A stretch of DNA of 64,000 bases from Rhodoplanes sp. Z2-YC6860 (lineage in GTDB: Bacteria; Pseudomonadota; Alphaproteobacteria; Rhizobiales; Xanthobacteraceae): NCBI RefSeq assembly GCF_001579845.1, contig NZ_CP007440.1:868001-932000 (forward strand), read 5' to 3'. The notes beneath the pieces are model-generated. The model saw only the letters and a program-made list of their open reading frames with translations. It did no database searches and had not been told where the DNA came from. Positions within the stretch are counted from its first letter, which is position 1, and each line of letters begins with the position of its first letter. This document shows positions 51,046-60,273 of the stretch, piece by piece. The position numbers and the translations under genes were made by a program.

Positions 51046-52536
51046 TCACAGCGATTTCTTCGCCCACGGGTGCGGCGCCTGGCTCAAGTCGCAATAGAGC
51101 GACTTCTGCGCCATCCAGGCGCGGATGCCGTCCCGCCCTTTTTCGCGCCCGAGCCCGCTGTCCTTGGTGCCGCCGAACGGCGTTGAGATCGAGAACTGCT
51201 TGTAGGTGTTGATCCAGACGGTGCCGGTGTCGATGGCCCGCGCCACCCGCCAAGCCTTCGGGAAGTCGCCGGTGTAGATGCCGCAGGCAAGGCCGTAGCT
51301 GTTGTCGTTGCACTGGCGGATCAGGTCGGCTTCGTCGTCGAACGGCAGAACCGCGAGCACCGGACCAAACACCTCATCGCGACACAGGCTGGCGGTGTTA
51401 TCGAGCCCAGCGATGATGGTCGGCAGGTAGTAAGTGCCGCCGGCATAGTCAACGCCGGCAGGCCGTTCGCCACCGGTCAGGATCACGCCGCCGTCGTCAC
51501 GGGCGCGTTTGACATGGCCTTCCACCTCGTCGCGGTGCTTCGGCCGGATCAGCGGGGCGACCTGAGTCGCGGCTTCGAATGGATGCCCGACATGCAACCG
51601 CTTGGTGGCAGCGACGAGCTTGGCGACGAAGGCGTCGTAGATGCTGCGCTCGACGAACAGCCGCGAGCCAGCGATGCAGGACTGGCCCGTGGACGAGAAG
51701 ATGCCGAACATCACGCCGGCGCATGCGACATCGAGATCGGCGTCGGCAAAGACGATGGCCGGCGACTTGCCGCCGAGTTCGAGCGAAACCGGCATCAGCT
51801 TGTCGGCGGCCTTGCGGGCGATGTCGCGTCCGGTTTCGGTGCCGCCGGTGAACGACACCTTGCGGATGGCGGGATGCGTGACCAGCCGCTCGCCGACGAT
51901 CGAGCCGGCGCCAGGCAAGGTCGAGAACAGCCCTTTCGGCAGGCCGGCGGCTTCGATCACCCGCGCCAGTTCGAGACAGACCAGCGGGCTCCACGACGAC
52001 GGCTTGAGCAGGATCGCATTGCCGGCCGCGAGAGCCGGCGCCACCTTTTGCGCGTCCGATGCGATCGGCGAATTCCACGGCGTGATGCCGGCGGTGACGC
52101 CGAGCGGTTCGTACACCGACATGGTCAGGAAGTTGCCGCGCGACGGTGTCAGCGCATCTTCCATGGTCTCGAGCGTCGCCGCCATGTAGCGGAAGGTGCC
52201 GGCGGCGCTCATCGCGAGCGCGCGCGTCTCGGTCAGCGTCTTGCCGGTGTCGCGCGACTGGACCTGCGAGATGCGGTCGGCGCTTTGCGCGATGCCGTCT
52301 GCAATCCGATAGAGATAGGACGCGCGCTCGTGCGGCAGCAGGTGCCGCCATGCCGGATCGGCCGCGGCGTCCTGGGCGCGCTCGATGGCGAGGTCGACGT
52401 CCTCCAGCGACGCGCCGGGCAGGTGGGCGTTCAGCGAGCCGTCGGCGGGGAAGTTCGAGGTGATCTCGGCGCCGCGGCCGCGCCGCCATTCGCCGCCGAT
52501 GTAGAGCTTGTCGTGCTGCAGGGTCGGTTGATCCAT
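51046..52536 (-). CDS. Aldehyde dehydrogenase
   Basis: A 496-residue NAD(P)-dependent aldehyde dehydrogenase. Catalytic Glu is in LELGGKSP (about residues 251-258), and catalytic Cys in STGQSCIAGSRL (about 280-291). NAD-binding GITPWNSP and SFTGGTETGRDI are also visible. It oxidises an aldehyde intermediate to an acid. It begins about 10 bases after the aspartate-dehydrogenase-like gene, within the leftward operon. Confidence 0.95.
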   Translation of the reverse strand: MDQPTLQHDKLYIGGEWRRGRGAEITSNFPADGSLNAHLPGASLEDVDLAIERAQDAAADPAWRHLLPHERASYLYRIADGIAQSADRISQVQSRDTGKTLTETRALAMSAAGTFRYMAATLETMEDALTPSRGNFLTMSVYEPLGVTAGITPWNSPIASDAQKVAPALAAGNAILLKPSSWSPLVCLELARVIEAAGLPKGLFSTLPGAGSIVGERLVTHPAIRKVSFTGGTETGRDIARKAADKLMPVSLELGGKSPAIVFADADLDVACAGVMFGIFSSTGQSCIAGSRLFVERSIYDAFVAKLVAATKRLHVGHPFEAATQVAPLIRPKHRDEVEGHVKRARDDGGVILTGGERPAGVDYAGGTYYLPTIIAGLDNTASLCRDEVFGPVLAVLPFDDEADLIRQCNDNSYGLACGIYTGDFPKAWRVARAIDTGTVWINTYKQFSISTPFGGTKDSGLGREKGRDGIRAWMAQKSLYCDLSQAPHPWAKKSL

Positions 52537-52545
52537 CGCGGCCTC

Positions 52546-53379
52546 CTAGATGACGACCGTGCCGACGCGGTTGAGCAGTTCCCGCGCCACGCTGTAACCC
52601 GCCATCAGCGATGTCTTCGGGTTGTCGGGGGACGGCCGGCCTTCGAGCTTGATGCTGAAATCGCCGCAACCCGACCGCACCGCGAATTCGTGCACGTTGC
52701 GGCTGACGCCCGGGTCGGCGACCAGCCGCACCCGCGTGGCCTCGAAGCCGATGCCGGCGAGCCCGAGCGTGGCGGCGACGTTGGCGTTGAACGGATACTC
52801 CTGCGCGGCGGCTCGCGCCGTGCCTTCGAAGAACGTCACCGGCTCTTTGAGGCCCGCCAGATCGACCAGCTTTTCGGCCGGCGTTCCGCGCCAGGCATTC
52901 GGCGGCTTGCGGCCGGTGTACACCACCGATTCCAGGCCGGACAGCCGCGCCGCAACCAGCGCGTCGATGCCGCCGATCGCGCCGGACACGAGCACGAGCC
53001 GGCTCTTGCCGTTCTTTGCTGCGCGTTCGAGCTTGTTGAAAAGCGCGTCGTCCGAGAGCGAGCCGATCGACACGACGATCAGGTCACATCCCGCGTCGAG
53101 GATCGGCGGTCCGAACTCCTGCACAGCCGTGTGCGAGGCGCATTCGGCAACCACCTGCGGCTTGTCGTCGAGGAATGCAGCGAGGTCGGTCCGAACCACG
53201 CGCGACTTCGCGAGGCCATCGCCCAAACTGTCCAGCAGCGCCGTTGCCTGCGACGCGAACGCAGGCGGCACCAGGATCGAGGTCAGCGCCAGAGGCGCCG
53301 CCTGGTCGCGCGCGAGCGTGGAGAGCGCCACCTTGGCGATACCGCCCGCTCCGATGATGCCGAGTCGTTGCAATGTCAT
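52546..53379 (-). CDS. L-aspartate dehydrogenase-like protein (NadX family)
   Basis: A 277-residue NAD-binding protein with the N-terminal motif GIIGAGGIAKVAL (residues 6-18). The mid segment VVAECASHTAVQEFG and the C-terminal catalytic-type segment PFNANVAATLGLAG match the aspartate dehydrogenase family. In known NadX the reaction is NAD(P)-dependent conversion between aspartate and iminoaspartate. In a catabolic operon it may act on another amino or imino acid. ATG at 53379 overlaps the ThDP enzyme gene by 4 bases (ATGA). Confidence 0.85.
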   Translation of the reverse strand: MTLQRLGIIGAGGIAKVALSTLARDQAAPLALTSILVPPAFASQATALLDSLGDGLAKSRVVRTDLAAFLDDKPQVVAECASHTAVQEFGPPILDAGCDLIVVSIGSLSDDALFNKLERAAKNGKSRLVLVSGAIGGIDALVAARLSGLESVVYTGRKPPNAWRGTPAEKLVDLAGLKEPVTFFEGTARAAAQEYPFNANVAATLGLAGIGFEATRVRLVADPGVSRNVHEFAVRSGCGDFSIKLEGRPSPDNPKTSLMAGYSVARELLNRVGTVVI

Positions 53380-55082
53380 GATGCTGGCTTTCCTGCGGCG
53401 CCGGCCGGCGGGCCGGCGAAACTCTGGCTGAACGGACCGATCGCCACCATGTCGATTTCGATCAGGCATGGGCCTGGCGTGTCGAGCGCGCGTTGCAGCG
53501 TCGCGCTGAAATCGCCGATGTGGCGCACCAGCATGTGAGGCAGACCGACCGCTTGGCAGACCAGCGCGAAATTCGGCGTCAGGATGTCGGCATAGACATG
53601 CCGGCCTCCGTACTGTGCGTCCTGGATGTTCCGGATCACACCGTAGCCGCGGTCGTTCATCAGGACGAAGACGAGATTGGCTTTCGACTCGACCGCTGTT
53701 GCAAGCTCGCCGATCATCAATTGCGAGCCGCCGTCACCGAGCAGCGTGATGGTCTTGGCCGGAACGCCGGCCAGCGCGGCGCCGATCCCCATGGCGATGC
53801 CCTGGCCGATGCCGCCGCCCAGCGCGTGCACGCCGAGATGCGGCGCCGCGAGGCGGACGTAACGGTTGCCGAACGTGCTGTTGGAGATGGTGACGTCGCG
53901 CACCCACGGGCGTGCCTCGTCATGGACGCGGCGGCTGAGCTCGTCGGCCAGCGGACCGTAGGGGCCAAGGCCGGCGCGAAGCGCGGTTTCGCCGTCGCGG
54001 CGCGCGGCGGCGAAGCTTTCGAGAAAGGCCGCATCGGTGTCGAGCCGCGCCGGCAGGCGGCTCAACAAGCCTTCGAGAGCAAGCCGCGCATCGCCGTTGA
54101 TGAACATATCGACCGGGTAGTTGCGCGCGCCTTGTCCCGGCTCGGCATCGATCTGCACCAGCGGGGGCAACACCATGCGATTGTTTTTGGTCTCGTTGCC
54201 GCGCAGCCGCGAGCCGACCACGATCATCAGATCGGATTGGCGGTAGATGGCCTCAGCTGCTGGCGTCATGTTGAATGCGCCCAGGCTGTGGCCGTGACTT
54301 TCCGGCACCACGGCGCGGCCCTGTGTGCTGGTCACGATGCCGAAGCCGCGATCGGCCAACGCCTTCGCCGCTGCCGCCGCGCCCCGCGCGCCGCCGCCGA
54401 GCCAGAGCATCGGCCGCCGCGACTTCAGCACGCGCTGCGCCAGCGTATCGAGCTGCGCGCCGTCGGGCACCACCGCCGGGATGGCGGGCACCCCGGACAG
54501 GGTGCGTGACGGGATTTCGGTCCGTTGCACGTCGACCGGGATTTCCAGCGTGACCGGCCCGGTCGGGGCGGTGAGCGCGTGTCGCACGGCGGTCAGCAAT
54601 GTCTCGATCGCCGCCGCGGGTTCCCAGATGCGCAGATACGACTTGCTGATCGCCTTCAGCATGTCGGGCTGGCGTGGCACGTCATGGATGGCGGCACGGT
54701 CGCGATCGACGAACTCGCGGTCGACCTGGGTGGTGATGTGCAGCACCGGCGAGCCTGCGGTCAGCGCCTCGACCTGGGACCCGGCTGCGTTGCCGGCCGC
54801 GGTGCCGGTGCTCGTGAAGCAGACGCCGATCGAGCGCGACACCCGGGCGTAGGCGTCGGCCATGTTCATGGCGCCGGCCTCGCCGCGCGCCGGCACGAAG
54901 CGGATGCGGCCCTGCCGTGCAATCGCGTCGAGGATCGGCATGTTGTGGATCGAGATGACGCCGAAGGCGGTGGTCACGCCCATATCGGCGAGCGCGCGCG
55001 CGATGGCGTCGCCAACGGACTCTTGCGCTGGGGCTTTCGAGACCGAGGTCGCGATCGGCGGTTTGGCTACGGAAACGTTCAT
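53376..55082 (-). CDS. Thiamine-diphosphate-dependent enzyme (acetolactate synthase / decarboxylase-like)
   Basis: A 568-residue ThDP enzyme. The N-terminal domain has the catalytic Glu in ARGEAGAMNMADAYAR. The C-terminal ThDP-binding motif is LLGDGGSQLMIGELATAVES (Gly-Asp-Gly) ending with Asn in LMNDRGY. The family includes acetolactate synthases, benzoylformate decarboxylases and oxalyl-CoA decarboxylases. Its operon position favours decarboxylation of a 2-keto acid to an aldehyde, which the ALDH would then oxidise (inference). Confidence 0.92.
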   Translation of the reverse strand: MNVSVAKPPIATSVSKAPAQESVGDAIARALADMGVTTAFGVISIHNMPILDAIARQGRIRFVPARGEAGAMNMADAYARVSRSIGVCFTSTGTAAGNAAGSQVEALTAGSPVLHITTQVDREFVDRDRAAIHDVPRQPDMLKAISKSYLRIWEPAAAIETLLTAVRHALTAPTGPVTLEIPVDVQRTEIPSRTLSGVPAIPAVVPDGAQLDTLAQRVLKSRRPMLWLGGGARGAAAAAKALADRGFGIVTSTQGRAVVPESHGHSLGAFNMTPAAEAIYRQSDLMIVVGSRLRGNETKNNRMVLPPLVQIDAEPGQGARNYPVDMFINGDARLALEGLLSRLPARLDTDAAFLESFAAARRDGETALRAGLGPYGPLADELSRRVHDEARPWVRDVTISNSTFGNRYVRLAAPHLGVHALGGGIGQGIAMGIGAALAGVPAKTITLLGDGGSQLMIGELATAVESKANLVFVLMNDRGYGVIRNIQDAQYGGRHVYADILTPNFALVCQAVGLPHMLVRHIGDFSATLQRALDTPGPCLIEIDMVAIGPFSQSFAGPPAGAAGKPAS

Positions 55083-55097
55083 GGCTTTGATCCGAAG

Positions 55098-55889
55098 TTA
55101 AATATGGCGGGACACGCCGCCCGAGATTTCAAGACTGGCCCCGGTGATGTAGCTCGCCGCAGGCGAACCGAGGAAAACGATAGCGCGAGCAGGCTCGTCG
55201 GGAACGCCGAGGCGCTGCATCGGGATTTCTTTCTCGCGCGCCAGCGCCGCAAACCATTGCTCGCGGCTCTGCGCCTTGTCCGCGCGAGCCTCGAAACGCC
55301 GCTGCCATTGGCCTGAATCCACCAGTCCGAGCAGCACAGAATTGACGCGAATGCGCGGCGCGAGTTCGATGGAGAGCGACTTCAGCAGGCTCTGCACGCC
55401 GGCGCGCGCCGCCGAGGTGCACACCATGTGAGCCTCGGGCTGGATTGAGAGCAGCGAATTGACGCCGACGATGGCCGGCGCATCGCTGGCCTCCAGCAGG
55501 GAACGGAACGCCCGGATCGGCAGGATCTGGCTGAAGAACTTCAGCTCCAGCTCCTCGCGCCATTGCGCGTCGGTGGTCGATGCGAATGTCGACATGCGCC
55601 CCTGACCGGCGTTGTTGACCAGGATATCGACGCGGCCGCCGCTCCATGCGCCGACCTCGCGGGCGAACGACGCCACCGCTGCGGCGTCGAGCACATCGCA
55701 GACGCTGGCCAACGTGCCGCCCGGCCGGACCGCATCGAGCTCGGTCTTCGCAGCGGCCAGCCGGTCCGCATTGCGACCACAGATCGCAACCTTGGCGCCG
55801 TCCGCGAGCAGCAGCTTTGCGGCGGCAAGCCCGATGCCGGAACTGCCGCCGGTCACCACTGCCACACGCTCGTTCAGTCCAAGATTCAT
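55098..55889 (-). CDS. Short-chain dehydrogenase/reductase with altered active site
   Basis: A 263-residue classical SDR fold. The nucleotide motif is VVTGGSSGIGLAAAK (residues 10-24), and LVNNAG is intact. At the expected YxxxK catalytic site, the sequence reads CTSAARAG, so Tyr is replaced by Thr and Lys by Arg. The Ser of the triad region (NSLLS) is present. The enzyme may use a different mechanism or be catalytically weak. ATG at 55889 follows AGAGG. It is 15 bases upstream of the ThDP enzyme gene. Confidence 0.85.
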   Translation of the reverse strand: MNLGLNERVAVVTGGSSGIGLAAAKLLLADGAKVAICGRNADRLAAAKTELDAVRPGGTLASVCDVLDAAAVASFAREVGAWSGGRVDILVNNAGQGRMSTFASTTDAQWREELELKFFSQILPIRAFRSLLEASDAPAIVGVNSLLSIQPEAHMVCTSAARAGVQSLLKSLSIELAPRIRVNSVLLGLVDSGQWQRRFEARADKAQSREQWFAALAREKEIPMQRLGVPDEPARAIVFLGSPAASYITGASLEISGGVSRHI

Positions 55890-55899
55890 GCTCTGCCTC

Positions 55900-56751
55900 T
55901 CATGCGCCGTGGCCGGCCGCAGCGGGACCACGCGAATCCGGCTCGGAGCCGAGCCAGCCGAGGCGCCGGGAAATCTGCGCCGTCGCAGAGCGGACCGCTG
56001 CTTCGATCTCGGCGCGACGCGCGGGGCCGGCAAAGTCATCGGAATGGCCGCTGACGTTGAGGGCAGCGACCGGTGCGCCCGTCACGTCGAACACGGCCGC
56101 CGCAACCGAACTGATGCCGGCTTCATAGTTGCCATCGCTCCAGGCCAGGCCACGGGCGCGATCCATCTCGAGCTGGGCGTGCAGCTTGGCAAGGGTGACG
56201 GCGGTGTGGGCGGTCACCGGCTTGAGGGTCGAGCCGGAATAGAGCCGGTCGACGCGGGCCGGCGGCAGGTTGGCCAGGATGATCCGGCCCATGTTCGCCG
56301 CGTGCGCGGGCAGCCGGCTGCCGACGCGGATGTTGCTCGCAAAGGCGTGGTTCGGCACGCGCCGCACCAGATAGACGATCTCGGTGCCGTCGAGGACGCC
56401 GAGATGGGCGGACAGGCCGAGCTTCTCGGCGAGCTCCGTCAGCACAGGCACCGAGGTCTGCACCAGATCCTCCGAGAAGAACGCCTGCGCGGCGAGGCCG
56501 ATCAGGCCGACGCCGATCCGCCAGCCGGTCCCTTCGGGGCGCGGCTCGATGAAGCGCTCGGTGTGCAGCGTGTGCAGCAAGCGAAGCAGCGTGGTGCGGT
56601 TGATGCCGAGCTCACGTGCGGTCCGCGAGATGTTGGTCACCGCGTCGCCTTCGCCGATATGCCGCAGCAACCGTGCCGCACGCTGCACCGGCGGCGAGGC
56701 GTAAGTGTCGTCGGCCTGCTCAACCGGTGCATCGTTCATCGTGTCGTTCAT
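55900..56751 (-). CDS. IclR-family transcriptional regulator (within the operon)
   Basis: A 283-residue IclR-type regulator. The N-terminal winged HTH spans RAARLLRHIGEGDAV then ISRTARELGINRTTLLRLLHTL. The C-terminal effector domain includes LAWSDGNYEAGISSVAAAVFD. Family members sense aromatic acids or their degradation products. It sits inside the leftward operon, overlapping the alpha/beta hydrolase by 4 bases and 10 bases before the SDR, so it is coexpressed with the pathway. A second IclR gene is at 60495. Confidence 0.92.
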   Translation of the reverse strand: MNDTMNDAPVEQADDTYASPPVQRAARLLRHIGEGDAVTNISRTARELGINRTTLLRLLHTLHTERFIEPRPEGTGWRIGVGLIGLAAQAFFSEDLVQTSVPVLTELAEKLGLSAHLGVLDGTEIVYLVRRVPNHAFASNIRVGSRLPAHAANMGRIILANLPPARVDRLYSGSTLKPVTAHTAVTLAKLHAQLEMDRARGLAWSDGNYEAGISSVAAAVFDVTGAPVAALNVSGHSDDFAGPARRAEIEAAVRSATAQISRRLGWLGSEPDSRGPAAAGHGA

Positions 56752-57563
56752 GCGAGCTCCGACAGCAGGCGTGCCACGGCGTCCGGCTGCTCCTGTGGCA
56801 CGGCGTGGCCGGCGCCGGAGACTTCATGGAAGGCCGCAGCTTTCGGGAACGCCGCACATGCGGTGCGCGCATTGTCGGGCGGAGTGATGACATCTTTGGA
56901 GCCGACCGCCACCAGGGCGGGAGCGGTGATGCGAGCGATGTCGGCCAGGAGATCGCCGGCGCCGAGTGCACGAACGGCCTGGGCATATCCGGCCGGGTTC
57001 ACTGCGGACATCGCGCTGCGGACCGCTTCGACCACGCGCGGATGCCGTTCGGGCTCGCCGACCAGGCGCGCCGCCCGCTTGGCGGCGAATGCGGTCGGGC
57101 CGAGCGACTCGATCTCGTCGATCCGCGACTGCACCGTCGGCGGCAGTGGCGCGCCGGCGGCAACGCGATAGCCAAGCGCAGGCGAGAGCAGGGCAACCGC
57201 ACGCACCCGCTCCGGGTAAGCGGCGGCGAAGCTTGCCGCGAACAGGCAGCCCAACGAATGACCGACCACCGTGGCCGACGCGATCGCAAGCTCGTCGAGC
57301 ATCGCCTTCAGCGCCTCGGCATAGTGCCGGGGTGCCGGCGCGGGCGTTGCCAGGGCGCGCGAGCCGCCATAGCCGGGCGCGTTCCAAGCCAACAGCGGCC
57401 GGGAGGCGCCGAGCGCGGACATCAATGGCTCGAAGCTTTGGGCGTTGCTGCCGATGCCGTGGAGCAGCACCAAGGTGTGGGCGCTCGATCCCGGCTGGCG
57501 CAGGTATTCGATGCCGGCGGCTTCGCCGCGCTCGATCGCCGGGTTCTGCACGAGCAGAGTCAT
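56748..57563 (-). CDS. Alpha/beta hydrolase
   Basis: A 271-residue serine hydrolase. Oxyanion region is LLHGIGSNAQS, the nucleophile elbow is GHSLGC (about residues 99-104), and the catalytic His lies in GAGHAVPQ near the C terminus. It resembles ring-cleavage product hydrolases (MhpC/BphD-like) and lactonases. Four-base overlaps with both the permease and IclR genes mark it as part of the operon. Confidence 0.9.
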   Translation of the reverse strand: MTLLVQNPAIERGEAAGIEYLRQPGSSAHTLVLLHGIGSNAQSFEPLMSALGASRPLLAWNAPGYGGSRALATPAPAPRHYAEALKAMLDELAIASATVVGHSLGCLFAASFAAAYPERVRAVALLSPALGYRVAAGAPLPPTVQSRIDEIESLGPTAFAAKRAARLVGEPERHPRVVEAVRSAMSAVNPAGYAQAVRALGAGDLLADIARITAPALVAVGSKDVITPPDNARTACAAFPKAAAFHEVSGAGHAVPQEQPDAVARLLSELA

Positions 57564-58420
57564 GATTGAACCTGTGGCGGCGCTTCAAGCGCGCGTGGCA
57601 CGTAGTGCAGGACACGCGTCTCGATGCTGGTGACGGCCCAGTACATGACGATGCCGATCACCGTCAGCAGCAGGATGGCGTCGAACACCATCGCGGTGTT
57701 GGCTTGGCCCTGGCCGAAGCTGATCAGATAGCCGAGACCGATTTCGCCGCCGACCAGTTCGCCGACGGTGATGCCGATCACCGCAAGCGTTGCGCCGATC
57801 CGCAGGCCGGCCATGAGGTTCGGCATCGAGAACGGCACCATGACCTTCCAGAAGATCTTGGCGGGACTCATGTTGTAGGCGCGCGCCAGGTTGACGAGGT
57901 CGCGATCCATGATGCGCATCGCCTGCAGCACGTTGACCAGGATCGGGAAGAACACGACCAGGATGGTCACGATCAGTTTCGGCCACGCGTTGTAGCCGAA
58001 CCACAGGATGAACAGTGGCGCGAACGCGACCTTGGGGGCGATCTGCAAGGCGAGGATGTAGGGGGACAGCACCCGTTCCCATGTAGGCAGCAGACCGAGC
58101 GCATAGCCGAATATGGCACCCAGCAAGCCGCCGAGCACGAAGCCGAGAATCGACATCGATGCGGTCGAGATGAAATGGGTGAGCAGGTTCTCCTGCTGCC
58201 ACATCCGCACGCCCTCATCCCAAAGCTCGCTGACGCGCGGGATGATGAATTTCGGAATGCCGAGCGCCGGCGGCAAATACTGCCAGGCGATCAGCATCAC
58301 GACCGCCAACGCCAGGCTGGCCATCGGCACGGCGGCGTTGCCGCCAAAAACACCCGCGCCACCTCCGCTGCGAGCGGCGGCCGGGGTTGCGCCGACGGTC
58401 TGGTTGGCTTGGTCGGTCAT
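57560..58420 (-). CDS. ABC transporter permease (SsuC/TauC-like)
   Basis: A 286-residue inner-membrane permease with about six hydrophobic segments and the EAA loop NLARAYNMSPAKIFWKVMVPFSMPN, the contact point for the ATPase. It belongs to the nitrate/sulfonate/taurine-type importer group. It overlaps the downstream hydrolase gene by 4 bases and lies 18 bases after the binding-protein gene. With genes at 58439 and 59460 it forms a complete importer. Confidence 0.92.
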   Translation of the reverse strand: MTDQANQTVGATPAAARSGGGAGVFGGNAAVPMASLALAVVMLIAWQYLPPALGIPKFIIPRVSELWDEGVRMWQQENLLTHFISTASMSILGFVLGGLLGAIFGYALGLLPTWERVLSPYILALQIAPKVAFAPLFILWFGYNAWPKLIVTILVVFFPILVNVLQAMRIMDRDLVNLARAYNMSPAKIFWKVMVPFSMPNLMAGLRIGATLAVIGITVGELVGGEIGLGYLISFGQGQANTAMVFDAILLLTVIGIVMYWAVTSIETRVLHYVPRALEAPPQVQS

Positions 58421-58438
58421 GGTCGGCGTCCCATCCGG

Positions 58439-59416
58439 TTAGCTGACGAACTCGTTGGTGTAGAGATCAGCGACCGGCACGGCGGTCTTGATGATGTTGT
58501 TTTCGACGTAGAACGACTGCACCGTCTTCAGCCGGGCCGGATCGAATTTGCCGAGGGCCGATGCCGGCTGGGTCGCGTAGACCTGCGTGACGTAGCGGCG
58601 CAGGATGCGCTCGATCTCGACCTCCTTGCCGGTGTGCTGCGGCGTGGCTGCGACGTAGTCGCGGGCGGCCGCGGCGGGATCGGCCATACAGTCGCGAAGC
58701 GACTGCATGACCGCCTTGACGAAACCGCGCACCACCGCCGGCCGTTCCTTGATGACCTTGTCGGACGCGAGGATCGCCTGCGCCATGGCCGGCAGGACCG
58801 GCTCGATCGGGAAGTAATCCAGCGCGATCCCGGCGGATTCGATGGTGTCGGCCCATTCCGGCACCGCGACGATGCCGTCGATGCTCTTGGCGATCATGAG
58901 CTGGGTGACGCCGGCGGGGCCGACCGCCTGAACTTCGAGGTCCGAACGCTTGAGATTGGCCGATGCCAGCACGGCGAGCAGCGCGTAATAGCCGGTGTCC
59001 TGATAGCCGATCACGCCGAGCTTCTTGCCGCGCAGATCGGCCAGGGTCTTGATACCGCTTTCCTTGCGGGTGACGAGCTGAAACAGCGGATGCGAACCGA
59101 GCAGCGCGACGCCGCGCACCGGCAGATCGTTCGGCCGCACGATCATCGAGGTTTCGCCAACGCCACCGCCCATGTCGACGTTGCCGGCGCCCACTTGCGT
59201 GGCGACGTCTGCGCCGCCGCGGCCGGTCCGATACGTGACCGCGAGGTTGTTGTCGGCGAAGTAGTTGCGCTTGACCGCGAGCTGGAACGGAATGAACGCG
59301 GGCAGGAAGGACGGTGCCGGGAACAGATACGTCACCGGCTCGGGTGCGGCCAGTGCCGGCCGGGCCACGGCCGCCGCCATCATGCCGCCGATCGCGGTCC
59401 GTCGGGTGATATGCAT
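58439..59416 (-). CDS. ABC transporter substrate-binding protein (SsuA/NMT1-like)
   Basis: A 325-residue exported binding protein. The N terminus has a twin-arginine-like RRTAIGG followed by a hydrophobic run and ARPALAAPE, so it may be exported by Tat. Segments such as QLAVKRNYFADNNLAV and GADVATQVGAGNVDMG are typical of the SsuA/TauA/NMT1 family, which binds sulfonates, aromatic acids or pyrimidine-like compounds. The ligand is unknown but probably the operon substrate. It is 43 bases downstream of the ATPase gene. Confidence 0.9.
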   Translation of the reverse strand: MHITRRTAIGGMMAAAVARPALAAPEPVTYLFPAPSFLPAFIPFQLAVKRNYFADNNLAVTYRTGRGGADVATQVGAGNVDMGGGVGETSMIVRPNDLPVRGVALLGSHPLFQLVTRKESGIKTLADLRGKKLGVIGYQDTGYYALLAVLASANLKRSDLEVQAVGPAGVTQLMIAKSIDGIVAVPEWADTIESAGIALDYFPIEPVLPAMAQAILASDKVIKERPAVVRGFVKAVMQSLRDCMADPAAAARDYVAATPQHTGKEVEIERILRRYVTQVYATQPASALGKFDPARLKTVQSFYVENNIIKTAVPVADLYTNEFVS

Positions 59417-59459
59417 GGTGTCTCCTTGCGCTGAAGTGCGTTGATCTGGCGCGAGCGCG

Positions 59460-60260
59460 TTATGCGTCGAGCCGGTTGTCGATGTGCAATGCGTCGAACA
59501 AATGCGCGACGATCTCCGCCGCGCGCGGCTTGGCGGCTCGCGCGATCGGGTTGCTGCGGTCGGGCAAGCCGACGATGATTTCCTCGACGACGCGGCCGGG
59601 ACCGTCGCTCATCACCAGGATGCGGTCGGACATCGCGACCGCCTCGGCAAGATCGTGGGTGATGAGAAGCGTGGTCAGGCCGGAGCCGGCGATGGTTTCG
59701 GCGAAGCTCTTCTGGATGATCAGCTTGGTCTGCGCGTCGAGGGCGGAAAACGGTTCGTCGAGCAGCACCACGGTTGGATCGATCGCCAACGTGCGCGCCA
59801 GCGCGGCGCGTTGCCGCTGACCGCCGGAGAGCTGGTAGGGGTAGCGATCGGCAAAATCGACAAGACGGCAGCGCTTCAATTCCCGCTCGGCACGGGCGCG
59901 CCGCTCGCTGGCGCTGATGTTGCTGGCCTCGAGTCCGAACTCGATGTTGTGCCGCACGGTGCGCCACGGCAGCAGCAGATCCTTCTGCAGCATGAAGCCG
60001 ACGTGCGAACTGGGGCCGGTGACCTCGGTGCCGTTGAGCCGCACGGTGCCTTCGCTGGGACGGTCCAGCCCGGCGACGAGGTTGAGCAGCGTGCTCTTGC
60101 CGCAGCCTGACGGTCCGACGACCGAGACGAACTCGCCCTTGTCGACATGAAGGCTGAGGTTTCGGACGGCGGTGAAGGGCGGTGCGCCTCGCGCGCGCCC
60201 TGGAAAGCGCCGGGCCACGTTGTCGAGTGTGAGAACATTGGAAACGAATGCGTCCATCAT
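59460..60260 (-). CDS. ABC transporter ATP-binding protein
   Basis: A 266-residue ATPase: Walker A GPSGCGKSTLL (about residues 49-59), signature LSGGQRQR (about 144-151) and Walker B VVLLDEPFSALD. It pairs with the permease and binding protein downstream. It is the first gene of the leftward catabolic operon. Two adjacent ATGs at 60260 and 60257 are possible starts; neither has a strong ribosome-binding site. The promoter lies about 26-55 bases upstream. Confidence 0.93.
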   Translation of the reverse strand: MMDAFVSNVLTLDNVARRFPGRARGAPPFTAVRNLSLHVDKGEFVSVVGPSGCGKSTLLNLVAGLDRPSEGTVRLNGTEVTGPSSHVGFMLQKDLLLPWRTVRHNIEFGLEASNISASERRARAERELKRCRLVDFADRYPYQLSGGQRQRAALARTLAIDPTVVLLDEPFSALDAQTKLIIQKSFAETIAGSGLTTLLITHDLAEAVAMSDRILVMSDGPGRVVEEIIVGLPDRSNPIARAAKPRAAEIVAHLFDALHIDNRLDA

Positions 60261-60273
60261 TCGACCCGCGTCT

